64,000 nucleotides of DNA from Holacanthus passer (Eukaryota; Chordata; Actinopteri; Pomacanthidae), in assembly GCA_025331565.1 (NCBI GenBank), contig JAFREQ010000014.1:10590001-10654000 (forward strand). Direction: 5' to 3'. Under the pieces are notes generated by a model. The model did not search any database, was not told where the DNA came from, and was given only the letters and a program-made list of their open reading frames with translations. The translations under genes were made by a program, and so were the position numbers. This document shows, piece after piece, positions 26,211 through 38,062 of this stretch. The number at the start of each line of letters is the position of its first letter. The stretch's first letter is position 1.

Positions 26211-26903
26211 CTTTGACAGTCAACATTTTGTACATTCAGGGTATTTGCCATTAACAGTGAACACTTAGCTCATACAGTGTGTTTAATAAAAGATACACTT
26301 TCTTGTTATGTTTATTCAAAACAAGCGTAATTACATTTCCTACAAAATGTATTTACTAATGAAACTCAGTTGTATATTAAAGTAATATCTATCACACAGG
26401 GTTGCTTTGCGTGCACATAAAAATCTATGCTGTGGGCATCTGTACCTGAACACGTGTGTGTCATCACTGGTAAGCTCTGGCTACCCGTCACACTTTAGTA
26501 GGCTGCAGGCGACCAGCTTATCAGCTGACATCTTCTCCTTTGTGATTCATCATGTTGTATGCCAGTGGCCTGCTCTGGCCCATCACAGTGCAGCAACAAG
26601 GCCGATGTGACGCTAACTAAAACATTTGTTAGATAAAGAGTGATGAATAATAGAGAAACAAAACAGAGAGTGCTGTCATGCACTGACGCATTCACAAACA
26701 CACACGCACAAGCATAGGCACTCTCGGACACAAACTCGCACACTGCGACACTACTCATGCGAAAACACAGACACGATACATAAACCCATACATAAAACAT
26801 GCCAGGTTCTGGTTTCTGATGAGCTGGATCTGAAAAGGTGGTCCACATAGGAACAACGACGAATCGATTTATTATTAAGTTTCCCTCCACCATCTCTGGG
26901 TGT
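26211..26903. other. Non-coding, nothing recognised
   Basis: AT-rich sequence with a CA-rich patch at 26695-26710. The overlapping short frames on both strands are chance. Confidence 0.55.
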
Positions 26904-26928
26904 CACACACACACACACACACACACAC
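26904..26928. repeat. (CA)n microsatellite
   Basis: Uninterrupted CA dinucleotides, 25 bases. Confidence 0.97.
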
Positions 26929-27541
26929 GCTGTGTGCTGACATTTCGATGTAGCAATAAAGCCTTGTTCCTCCAGCTGGCATCTGCAAACTCAGTGGGGA
27001 GGAGAGGTGTCTCATATCAGTTGTTAAGACTGATCATATGCACAGCACACACACACACAAACAGAGGCGTGAGCATGTGCCACACCGATGCCGCACGTAC
27101 ATAGGTGTAAGCGGATAAACAGAAACAGTAGTAAAATCACACACTGGCACACAGATAGCCCACTTATGCTGGATATCAGCCAATGTTTTCATCTCATGTC
27201 TCCTTGAACTCTCCTACTGTTTTGGAAAAGCATTTGGAGAGGAAGTGAGTATTTTTAGAAAGCCAATGTGCTGTATGTTTGTGTTTTCTCTCCCTGGTGG
27301 ATAAATTTGCTTTCACTCCAACTATACATACGAAGAATGCTCACAGATGCGAGAATATGTGCATCTCTTAAGTGCACAAACAGACACGCGCACAGATGCA
27401 CACACACAGACAAACACACAAACACAGCAGGACCCAACGCAACCTCTCCATCAAGCCGCACTAGAGGGGCATGTAGCTCTTTAGGCAAGGTCACTCATTC
27501 ATCATCTAAATCTCTCTCTGAGTCACCCACTCATTCACTCA

Positions 27542-27543
<2 letters not shown>
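26929..27543. other. Non-coding, CA-rich patches
   Basis: Interrupted CA-rich stretches lie at 27045-27062 and 27390-27430. No gene was recognised. Confidence 0.55.

Positions 27544-27589
<46 letters not shown>
27544..27589. repeat. (CA)23 microsatellite
   Basis: A perfect 46-base CA run, preceded by degenerate CACTCA units at 27518-27543. It explains the His-Thr run in the overlapping open frame, which is not a gene. Confidence 0.97.
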
Positions 27590-27590
<1 letters not shown>

Positions 27591-28100
27591 CCCATTTCAA
27601 GTCTCCATGTTGTTATGGGCTGCTATCTTCATCAGCCCTAAGGAGCAGGGCTGCGTAGAGAAGTCGCTCCACTCCTTTCTATCCCTGATATCCCCTTGCA
27701 TGGGTCAACTTATTTAATACATTTACCAAATCGACAGCTGTAGGTAGAGAGCTGGAGAGAAAACTGAGAGAATGAAAGAGAAAGAACACAGAAAGGTGCA
27801 GAGACTAACCCATGAGACGGATGTTTTGCCCTGAGGACAGTAATATCAATCTAAAGTTCACCACAGCAGTGACTCTGTATTGTGTTGCAGCTCTTCTCTG
27901 GTGGAGCAATCTCTTTTCTCTTTCCAGGCCTCACTTCATGCACTGTACCAGGAGTTCATTGTGAGTGATGTTTTTCAAGATGCAGAAGACATATGTCGCT
28001 CTAAATACATGCATACATATTATCTCTATTTAGCATAAAGTGTCTGACCTTGAAACACAGAAAGCTCTCAATATGCATGTATCTGTGTTTTGACAGTCTT
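27590..28100. other. Non-coding; candidate micro-exon at 27928-27960
   Basis: Mostly featureless. A 33-nt segment at 27928-27960 is bounded by a long pyrimidine tract with CAG and by a GTGAGT donor. See the findings. Confidence 0.45.
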
Positions 28101-28285
28101 GCAGGCGAGTAAGAGAATGGATTTAATTAATGTCTTTAATTGAAAATTAATTACCATTCATTGGAGTGGTACGAGGCTCCCCTTTCTCTCCCACTCTGTA
28201 CCATGAAAGCAGAGAAAATTAGATGCCAAATAACAGGGGTTTAGCCATGTCCCCTCCATCGTAATGACAGGATTCATTAAAGCAC
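28101..28285. promoter_or_regulatory. Possible conserved non-coding element
   Basis: A high-complexity block with several TAATTA-type homeodomain cores (about 28124-28152), no microsatellite content, and a sharp change into GT repeats at 28293. It is regulatory-looking by texture only; no conservation data. Confidence 0.2.
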
Positions 28286-28340
28286 TCAGCCATGGGTGTG
28301 TGTGTGTCTGTGTGTACGTGTCTGTGTCTGTGTGCGTGTC
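28286..28340. repeat. Interrupted GT microsatellite
   Basis: GTGTGTGT with CTG, ACG and GCG interruptions. Confidence 0.9.
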
Positions 28341-28540
28341 AAACAAATTGGCCAGTATTATATTCTATTCAGTCATTTGCTGTTAGCTCCTATTATAAGT
28401 CCCTCAAAAACAATAGAGGAGGGTGATCTCAATTTTTACTGGGGTTATTCATCTATGTTCATGTGTCATTATCATAATTAGCACTGGAACTAAGGATACA
28501 ACATTATTGATTGATTTATTGCTAATTTTTTAATAATGTT

Positions 28541-28692
28541 TTTTATCATTTTGCCCATAAATTTGATGGCAGCATCCAAAGAGTGACAGGAAACGTGAGA
28601 AGAAAAAGAAAGCGGACAACAAAGCTCCATGACCAGATTTGAACCAAGGACACTTGGTACAGATCTTAGACCCATGTGGGCCACCTGATGAT
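28541..28692 (-). mobile_element. tRNA-derived SINE, reverse orientation
   Basis: Read on the minus strand it starts at AGGTGGCCCACATGGG (A-box-like). A B-box-like TGGTTCAAATC follows (28636-28646 on plus), then GGAGCTTTGTTGTCC, a pyrimidine stretch, TTTCCTGTCACTCTTTGG and TGCTGCCATCAAATTTATGG. This order matches a SINE widespread in percomorph fishes. The 8795-8880 fragment shares its A/B-box layout and the text after the B box. It is about 150 bases, near full length but diverged. Confidence 0.65.
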
Positions 28693-29179
28693 ACTTTTGA
28701 TTGATTACCTATTCAACCACTTTTTAAATTGTTAATTCTCAAATGTATGTATTTCAATGTACTTAAAATGTTATGATCCACACCCATCACAAATTACAAG
28801 AGCTGAAAATGATTAAAAGAGCTGATTCAATACATTACAATAACTTGTTTTGTCACCAACATTCAAAAACCATAAAGCTACTTATTTAATAATGAAATAC
28901 AACTCAAATAAACAAAAAAATATTCTCACAACAAATTCTCACATTGTAACCAGCATTTTTTAAATTTGTTTATGTGTTTTAAGGGCAAATTACTTCAATG
29001 ATGTCATGTCTTTGGTTTAATTTTAACACTTGTGTAATATAATACTCATACAATATGTACATCTCTATGTGAACACCATCCTCTTTCTCTGCAAATAATT
29101 ATATTATGTACTGCATTCTCAAAATGATAATACAAAGTAATCCTTGAAACAAGGACGGCAACATTTTTTAAATCCATAA
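28693..29179. other. Non-coding, nothing recognised
   Basis: Very AT-rich, no recognisable element or gene. Confidence 0.55.
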
Positions 29180-29330
29180 ACATGCCAATTATTTCCTAGA
29201 TTAGTCTATTAATCAGTTTGGTCCATGCAATGTCAGAAAATAATGAAAATGCACATCAAAATTTCTCTGACATATTAATATCTTGTTTGGTCAGAGCAAC
29301 AATCCAAAAATCAAAGATATTCATTTTCTG
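29180..29330 (+). repeat. Acanthomorph interspersed repeat, copy 3
   Basis: AATTATTTCCTAGATTAGTC, TATTAATCAGTTTGGTCCAT and AATGTCAGAAAATAATGAAA are followed by TCTTGTTTGGTCAGAGC and CCAAAAATCAAAGATATTCA. The order is the same as in the minus-strand copies at 14665-14808 and 16880-17028. Copy divergence is high, so the insertions are old. Confidence 0.6.
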
Positions 29331-30613
29331 CCGACCAACAAATTGCATCATCAACTATTAATTTCTATGTAAGTCACACATGAAACATAACTTCAGGACT
29401 GAATCTTTATGTCCAATTATCCTCATCTCTTTGGCAAAAATGAATAGATATGACATTAAAAAAAATGGCAGAGCATATATTCTGGGCTGAGTAGTGTAAG
29501 CACATGCATAGAACATATTATGTCCTGTATATTAATAGATGAGCTGCAATCATTACCACAAGATAACCAACCATTTACCCATTAAAATTCAAAGCAGTTG
29601 ATCAAGAAGGGACTCAGAGTGCTGAGATTATGATCCAATAAAGTGATGATTATTTATACAGTAATTTTATTTAATGTACCACTGCATAAATAAGCAATAT
29701 TCTGTGAAATAAGAAATCCCCTCTTGCTGTTAATGCTACAGTTTTCTAGACAAAACAATGAATAATGATGATGATAATATATACAATGTATACACCATTA
29801 TCACATAATTCATATCACATTTGTTTGGTAGTCAACTGAAAAACGGAATGTCGTGATTTTGCTTGTTCATATTTCATGCATTTTATTTCATCTGACAAGT
29901 TAATTCTTAGAACCAAATTAAATTTGATTCGAAATGAAATTGGGTTGCATAACGCCTCTGTACTTTAATGAATTAGTAAAACGCTTTGGCACTGATGTCC
30001 AAATACTGAATGTTAAATGATGTTCTCCATGGATTAGATAGATTTGTTTAATCGCTCTGAACATGTAAATAAGCTTTAGCTGTTGACGTCTGTGGGTAAA
30101 GGCTCAGAGAGACATTTGATTTGCAAAATGAGGGTGTATGCAGATTTTGCAGCACAACCTTGTTGCTGCGGAGGCAATGACGGCTAGCTCTGTGAAGTCA
30201 TGGTGAGGGGTTGTGTTTCCTTCAGCAGGAGAGAGGACTAATGGGATGACGATCAATGTAGGTGATATAGTAGGATATGACAAACAAAGCATAATGAAAG
30301 AATTTGACGCAGAGATTGTGATGGAATGTAAAAAAGGAAAAGGAGAAGGAGGGGGGAAAAGCCAACTCTGTCAACTATGCATTTGTTAAGCATTTGAGAT
30401 GGAGTATATGGAGAGGTATACTGTAAAGAGACAGAGCACAGATGACTGGGGGGCTATGCACTTTACAAATGCAAAGTCCCCACTCAAATGCTGGAGATGA
30501 GAGTAATTGCTAGTGGTTATACTGGGCCTGGGCCTGCATTAATGGCTTCTGCTTTAATATGGCAACAAGCAAAACATAGTATCCCCTTGACATTCATTAG
30601 TGTGTTTTATGCA
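29331..30613. other. Non-coding, nothing certain
   Basis: AT-rich sequence. The stretch 30450-30600 has conserved-element-like texture (ATGCAAA, GTAATTG, CATTAATGG) but no proof. No gene was recognised. Confidence 0.5.
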
Positions 30614-30631
30614 GTGTGTGTGTGTGTGTGT
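30614..30631. repeat. (GT)9 microsatellite
   Basis: A perfect GT run. Confidence 0.95.
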
Positions 30632-32625
30632 CGTGCATGTATGTGTCCTTTGTGGAAACCCTGTTGACTTCTTACAGGGCTACGGACTGAAAACAGCCCT
30701 GAATTTAAAAAATGCAGAGGGCTGTATCGGTGGAGGCATGTTGTTTCAGGCACCTGTGAGATGATAAAATAGGATCCAGGAAGTGCAGTCGGAGTAAAAA
30801 ATCCATGAGATGGTTTGTCAAACACAGAGGGTTATAATACTATGGGGAAGGATTTTACCACTCCGGAAGGTTATCATTTCATCCTTGGTGCCAACAATCG
30901 GCAGGAGAAAAGTAGAATCACACCTTTCATGTAAGAATATAAGACACCAGGAACATGCACCAGTGCAGCGCTCTGCTGGATTACGTCACATCACTTTGTA
31001 GCAGGGGATGGGCCTGGTGCCAACACAGTGGTCTCACTGAAATTAATGGGGGGGCTGTGTTTTTCATGCAGCGATCAGTCTGAGCACAGCCTTAATTACA
31101 CATATGGGCCGTGTAACAACTTTGAGCAGTGAAAGTTTTAGCCGGTGACTCTCAACCTTTGTTGCTTATAAGACAAATACATCATCTGCGAGTTGGGAAA
31201 TCAATAATCTATGACATGGATGCAGATCCATATTTTATCACGTTTATATACCTAAAGCATAAATAATGTCATTTTTTGCTTAGCAACTTTTATTGATGTA
31301 CCATTACACCCATCGCACATTTCTTTGCAGCATATATTGGAAATGAAAGTGTATACAAGCATAGGACAGCAGACAGAAAATATATAAATAGAAATAAAAT
31401 ATTAATAATAGTAATAATAAAGAAGTGTATATGGGGGGAGGGTTCTCCACTGCCTCACTTTAACACTGGTACTCTTATCATCCTTATTTAATGGTACTTG
31501 TAAGCTCTCATAGTACTCCAACAAAGGGGGTCTAAGTCTTTGTAAATTTTTGCAAAGTGTCCTTAAGGTTATATCTGATTATCTCCTAAATGCTGTGACC
31601 GGTACAAAACTGTCAGTTACGATAAAGTAAAAAAGTCTGTGATTTAAATGTTAACAAAAATTCCACAGACAAGTTAATTGAATGACAGGTTATTTAATAC
31701 ACAGTGCAATGCCAGAAAACAAACTAAGTTTAGGTTAATAACGCTGTCTAATATGTTAAAAGTTTGTTTACATTAGCGATGTTTCCACACAGGCCCTCCT
31801 TTTAAATTATGATCAGGTAAGAAAGATAATATTGATGGATAAATAAAGATAAATTATTTTTTATTTGTAAGTCAAGCTTTCAATTGTATATGCAAATCTA
31901 TCATTCATATGGTCAGAAAATTATGGATTAGGCCTTAGACATACCAAGTATCAAAAATTGTATATTTCATCATTCAAGTATAAAGGTTGTATATTACAGT
32001 ATTTTCCTTTTGAGTAAAAGATCGTTTAGAGTTGGTTACCTGTCACTGTATCCCTTGACCAAAATGCCTTCACCAACCTAGACAGGAGCAATTCGAATTA
32101 ATGAGCAGTGTCATGCCCTAACACGAAACACTATAAAGAGAGATTTCATCATTTTACACAGCAGCCTCACTGCCTTTCACGGTCCATCATCATCACTAAG
32201 CAGCCTGATCAAAAAGTGTAAACTGTTTGATTGATGAAGTAAAATCTATACGCAAAACACACCCATTCACACAGTACACTGTATGTACACTACAAGCATT
32301 TATAGCACACACAGTCACACACAATCACACCCTGAGAGTGATGGACCATGTCAAACACAGATAAAACAATTATGTACGTTTTTGTGAAGTTGGAGAGCAG
32401 AGTAGATTAACGCCACACCAGCTTTCAAAGCAAAAGGCCATCTGGATGGCACAGAACTCAGTATGTGCACGTGTGTGGGGGAGATGCAGTGCGTCAGTGA
32501 GTTAGTACAGAGGAAAGAAGAGCAACAGTGAGAACAAAATGTCATGTCTCTGTTCTGTTGACCTCAATGTTATTCCTTTTCTTCAATAGTCAGTGTTAGA
32601 AAATGTTTTTATCCAGGATCATATA
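30632..32625. other. Non-coding, nothing recognised
   Basis: AT-rich sequence. The run of ATAATAGTAATAATAA near 31401-31420 is low complexity. No gene or element was recognised. Confidence 0.55.
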
Positions 32626-33070
32626 CAGTGTCCGACATTAACTTTTTGACTCACCTGCCAAAGGGACTGGTAGGTGAAAAAAAATCCACCGGCTAAGCAT
32701 ATTTTTAACGGCCAAAATAATAAATTGCCTTTTTGTGTCACATACAGTTTCATTTCAGTACATAATGTACCTCACTATATCGACAACTTCCTCCGTTGTT
32801 GTTGTATGTTAGGGTTAGAGCTACCACAAAGCTAGTGGGATTTAGCAGAGAAGAAGCAGAGAAAATATGCTGGTGGACTGTAAGCTACATATACAGCTTT
32901 GTTATGGTTTTGGAGTGTGTAACGAAAGTGCAAGTTATACTACAGCTCAACATCAGCTGGAATGTCTGGCTGGAATACATGACTATTTGGTACAAACATT
33001 TACCCACCGGTGTGGCCGATAGCCTTCCAACTCACAATTGGTGCTTGGCGGGTGTTGATTTTGGACCCTG
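32626..33070. mobile_element. Non-autonomous hAT-like element (445 bp)
   Basis: The left end CAGTGTCCGACATTAAC and the reverse-complemented right end CAGGGTCCAAAATCAAC match at 13 of 17 positions. The flanking octamers ATCATATA (32618-32625) and ATAAGATA (33071-33078) match at 6 of 8, consistent with a decayed hAT-type 8-bp target duplication. Sub-terminal blocks (33003-33056) recur in reverse at 10706-10783. No transposase domain is visible, and the 91-codon frame inside shows none. It is a deletion derivative or MITE. Confidence 0.7.
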
Positions 33071-33078
33071 ATAAGATA

Positions 33079-35630
33079 CTTCGACAGGATATGCCGATGA
33101 TTAGAATAATACTTCAATTTAGTATGTTCCTGGCGTACATATTCATGCTTACTCCATGCACGTACTGGAGGTCCCACTTACCCACAGAGCAGCATGACTC
33201 ACTTTTTTGCAGTGCTTTAATTAGTCTGAAAATCATGGAGGATTGTCACTGGAGATAATATGACATATTTTGGGCTTTTTATACTTTCTTTTATGCAGTC
33301 TGTCTTTAATTTCTTTTAGCAATTCAAAGATTTAAAAAAAATGTGGGCAGGTATTGTTAGAGCCTGCCTAAACATGGAAATATTCTACAAAAAGCCAAAT
33401 AGCACTTTTGGCTTTTATTTTTTCCCTCTATGAAAGCATTCAGCATTTTGAGTGTTGCAGAAAATAGGACGGTTCATGCATACTGACGTATAGGCACACA
33501 AACGCACACATTAGGGGCAGCAGATGCAGCAGCCGAAGTGGTAACAAGCTTGTTAGGAAGGAGGGTGACAAACGAGCCAGAGCACATTGTCCTGGCATTA
33601 GAGATGAGCAGAGGTGTGAAAATGTCACCACAAATAGCCCCTGGTCACCAAATGTCACCTCTCCACTCTACTCTACACCTCTCCCTTCCTTCTACTCTGC
33701 TCCTGTTTCCCCTCTTTCTAATCTGGCTCTCTTTCTGTTTTTCCTTTGCACTTCTTTCCATCTACTCACCTCCTTTCACCGTACACTGCTCTTTTCTCCC
33801 TCTGTCCCCTTCTGCTCCCCTCTCATCCTTCGACACTGCTTTCCTTTTCATCTCCTCAAAAGGGTAGAGAGGGGAGGAGAACAGAGTAAAAGAATCAGAG
33901 TTTTCTTAACTCTGCGCCTCTCCTCTCAGGCCTTCCTTCATCTTTATCCTCCTCTTATATCCCCCTTCCCCCTTCTTTTCACCCGTCCATCCATTAATCC
34001 ATACATTTACATTAATCTTCTTTAGGCCTAAAGGTAATATAACAGAGTGCTTCCCCAGGTCATTTGTGAACCGAAAAGTAGGAAGTCTTGGCCTGTCTCT
34101 TTCAGAGCAATGGTTCAACTCTCTGTCTCCTAAGGATGACTGGTCAGCGCTGCTGTCCTGATGGGGCTGGGATGTCTCCATCTCCCAGGGGAACCAAGGT
34201 CGTAAAAGATATGCTGTACTCTGCCTCACACTCAATGGACTGACAGACTGCCTCCTCTAAGAACGTATTACTTGTGACCTGAGTGTATCATGCAATGTTC
34301 ATTTTGATGACTTAGGCTTCATCCATCTTAATAAGTTCTCGTTTTACAACACATAACTTTGGCTACATTTACATCTGGTGTCCATACTTGGAAACACTGC
34401 TGACTCCACGTTAAAAAACTCCACTATTTTATGACGTGTCTTCGCCGATTTGGCAAGGCACTATCGCATGAACCTTTTCCAAAAGATATCAAACAACATC
34501 AGCCTGTATATATCTATGAGCCTTGAGTACCAGTTCCTCAAAACACTGAAATAACATGGCAGTTGCAATGGATATTCCTTCCTCTCACCGATAACCTCAG
34601 GCCACAAATATAAACATGGTCAATGCTTCCATATATCCATTCCAATGTAAAGCTGGTGAGAGGGTATATTGAAAAACAGTTGATGTCACATGATGGTGCA
34701 AGACACTAATAAATAAACAAATAAATAATAATATCCACTTCATGCCTCTGTATCCCACAATGTAGTTTGAGTTTTCTAAATTTTGGAATATGGGATCTCT
34801 TTTTTTGTCTTCCCCTCACTTCCGACCAATTTGCTTTGAGTGTCCCTTGTAGGAAACAAATTTTAGTGCAATTATTATTTGAAAAGGGGAACCATCCAAG
34901 GGAAATCTAAGGAGTGGCGTGTTCATCCAATCAAGAGTTGAACAGGTTCATGTTGAGGAAAGAAGTGTCAATCATTTATTGCACAGACTATATGAAATGT
35001 CCTCTCTTCAACTCTCCTCTCTACATTCTTCTCACACTCCTCTACTAACAGCAAGCCAAGAGACCAAACCCTTCTTGCAGTGTGCAAGGCCTGTGGTTCT
35101 CAGGTCATCTGCCTTGTGAGGCACTGATTACTGAATTTCCATATCTTCCCATTGCACTGGTGAAAGGGGTTATATGTTCACGGTCACGATCACAGGAATG
35201 CTCATTAAAGTCCAGTTACGATAGATATGATTAATGATAGCATTGAGACTAACCAGCCTCGGTCATCACACTGGAAGACCACATCCTCCAGCGCATACAT
35301 GCTGCAGTCATCTTTCATTTAAGTTTAGATCTTGGTGGTTCACTTCTTTTCAAGATACAAGATTGATATGACCGATTGAGAAAAAGCAGGAAGGCTCATA
35401 AAGCAACCATTAAAGGACTATATTTTCTGTGTTTTCCTCCACCAGAGCAGAGCAGAGAGCAGTCAAAAGAGACAGATGGATGTTAAAAAGCAAAGAGCGA
35501 GGAATGAGTGTGTCTTGATGTGAAATGGAGGGAAGAATTGATCGAATGACCTGAAAAAACTTCTTGAAAAATGGAAAGGGAGCAATAATAAGAACCTAGT
35601 TGACAGTCATAAAACTATTTGGAACAGTCA
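33079..35630. other. Non-coding, pyrimidine-rich stretch
   Basis: A TC-rich stretch lies at about 33655-33860 and AATAAATA low complexity at 34709-34730. The short frames there are compositional. No gene or element was recognised. Confidence 0.55.
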
Positions 35631-36739
35631 TGTGACGGATAGGGGTTTTTGCTGAACTGGACCCAGGAGTAGGACACAGAAAAGGGGAAAGGGGAAACGG
35701 GATTTATTAACAAAAACTCCAGAATTCACAAGAAAACAATAAGGTGACTGTCACTAGAGTTGCTGGTGGTAATTGGAAATTGCTTCAATGGTCAGAGGCT
35801 GGATGCTGGGTGGTTAAGACACTGAGGCTAGCGGCAGGAGACACACAGGTGGAGCAGGTTGATCCTGAGGCACAGGAGAAAACAAAGACACAAAGCACAA
35901 GGGCGAGTGACCTAGGAACACAGAACAGAACAGGGAACCTCAGGCAGACGACCGATAGACAGGACAGAAAGCGCTGGAGGGCAGGCACAGAGGCCCGACT
36001 AAGGGAGCACCTACGGAGGTCGAGCAAAAAGAGGAGAATACCCAGAAGATTGATCGTAACAAAGGCAGAATGCCCCGGAGGCCAGCGGTGAATCTGGAGA
36101 CAAGACCCCTCCGGAGAATGACCTGGAGGCTGGCAGCAACAGGGATGGAGGGCTGGAAAGTAGTCTAGTGAAGCCAGGGAAACAGGAGGCAGAGACTCTG
36201 GCTCTGGAAGTACTGGAGAGTCTGGCTCTGGAGGAACAGGAGGCTGCAGCTCTGGCTTTCGAGTCTGTGGCCCGGGAACAGAAGCTAGAGAAGACTGCGG
36301 CCCAGCTGGAACAGGGACTAGAGAAGACTAACTTGCTCACGTGCTGGTGGAGGCACAAAGCTAGCGGACCCAGTGGCACCAATGAGGAGGTCTGTAGCAC
36401 AGTCATAGAGACAGTGAGGGGGAACTAAGGTCCAAGCTGGAGGCACAGGAGTGAAAACAGGGCTGCTAGTCACAGGGGCAGACACCTGATTGAGCTGAGT
36501 ATTGAGGATTGTTACACTGGAGCTGAGTCCTTGTAAGGAGTCCATAATCTCACAGAGCATCTGGTCACACTTTTCCAACAGGGCTTCCCGAGTGGTGAGC
36601 ACATGGTAAATGGAGTCTGGGTCCACTGGGTCCATGATGGCCAGGTCATACTGTGACAGTTGAGGTTTTCTTAAACTGGACCCAGCAGCGAGACACAGAC
36701 GAGGGCAAGGGTTAAAGGGATTTATTAACGGAAACACCA
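35631..36739 (-). mobile_element. Short Ty3/gypsy-type LTR element with gag N-terminus
   Basis: Two related blocks, 35631-35721 and 36652-36739, each run on the plus strand from TGTGAC through ACTGGACCCAG and GACACAG to GGATTTATTAAC. On the minus strand these are LTR 3' ends (polyadenylation-like AATAAA, then CA at the border). Sixteen bases inside the upstream LTR end, a minus-strand frame starts at MDPVDP (ATG at 36635) and continues about 105 codons to 36318. MDPVDPDSIYHVLTTREALL, a likely coiled stretch and a Pro/Ser-rich stretch resemble the N-terminus of sushi-like gypsy Gag. No capsid, zinc knuckle, protease, reverse transcriptase or integrase follows; the interior is a degenerate CTGGCTCTGGAG-type repeat (36195-36250). 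It is therefore a non-autonomous or internally deleted copy, with the upstream LTR apparently cut near 36740-36780. Confidence 0.7.
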
Positions 36740-37990
36740 GCAAAGGCGCCTGGGCCTGTATGTGTATCTCTGCCATTAATCGTGCCCTTTAGTAAAATTC
36801 TTGTTACCACTTTCACAACACCAGATGCTCTCTCATACAAAAAACTTTAGACAGGATTATCAATGAGAAAATACTGATTGATTGAAGTTGGCAGGTTTAC
36901 TCTGAACCAACAGATGAAAAATAAAATCCCGACAACACACACATCAAGCTGTCACATTCGTCTTCCAGTATGAGCATAACAATGTGTTGTTTATGCGCTT
37001 GTACCTGTTTGAGTGTGTCTCTCTGAGTATTTACTACGTACAGTGTATTGGTATTAACAGCACATTATGCAGTGCTCTCAGGGGTTATTTGCTTAAAGAG
37101 TTTCAAACAGACTGATGAGTCATTGATGGACAGGATGGGAGCATACTGACTCCAAAAGTGTCAGCTATTGATAAATGGATCAATCATGTTGATAGCAGCC
37201 TGAGAGAGCTTGTTTATTGTCACATAACCTATCAAGTACTCTGATGGATTACACTGTTTAAGCACTGTTTTTATAGGAGGAGAGAGCAAAACACAAACAC
37301 TGACAACCATGTGTTACCAAACACACACATATATCTGTAATACAATGTCAGACGTGCTTGGTATATTAGATGAACACATTTCTTGTTTTTACAAGAACTG
37401 ATTTGTAAACTACTACCATCCTCAAATAATACTTTCACAGAGTGGAAGATAAACACCCTAATTATTTAATTTTTCACCTAATCTAATTAAGGAACTGGTC
37501 TAAAAAGGGAGGGCTGACTCTATGGGTGGATGGCCAGGGATGAAACAGAAATCATGCAATTTCATTTTATTTTGTTCTAAACATTTTGAAACAGGGATAG
37601 TTGTTGTGAATTAGTCATGCAACTGTATGCAACTATTTTAAGGTAAATTACTCTTTTGATCATAAGTGGAATACTAAGCAGTTATGATTAGCCATAGTCA
37701 AATATTTATTCTCAACATAGCTCAGCAAATTCTGGCTTGAGAATAAATAGAGTCTGTAAGAACAACATTCAAACAGCTGAACTGGGATATGTTAGTTTTG
37801 GGACAGAAAATTTGGAAAATCCCAAAGGAAACTTTGGTACTATGAATTAAATAATTTACTAGTGAAGCGCTTCTCGTGTATTTGAGTTAAATCTTTGAGA
37901 ATTCTTCTTACATTTGGCCATTTCCATCTCAAAACTCTTTTGTGACTGGAAGTCCTGAGTGTAAACTATGCAAATGTGTAAGTTGTGCTT
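36740..37990. other. Non-coding, nothing recognised
   Basis: The first bases may still belong to the truncated LTR. The rest is AT-rich with no gene or element recognised. Confidence 0.5.
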
Positions 37991-38062
37991 TATAAGATAA
38001 GATGAGATAAGATAATTCTTTATTGATTCCCCATAGGGGAAATTCGGGAAATTTATACAACA
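37991..38062 (-). mobile_element. LINE 3' tail, reverse orientation
   Basis: On the minus strand, ATAAATTTCCCGAATTTCCC is followed by CTATGGGGAATCAATAAAG and then (TTATC)n. This is the same tail type as at 7331-7382 and 47259-47303. Only the terminal part is present. Confidence 0.7.

Noticed and set aside
27268..27717. 149-codon plus-strand open frame
   Set aside because: It runs through the (CA)23 repeat, which gives a His-Thr run; no domain and no start context.
32796..33071. 91-codon frame as a possible gene
   Set aside because: It lies wholly within the hAT-like element, starts at no special context, and shows no transposase motif.
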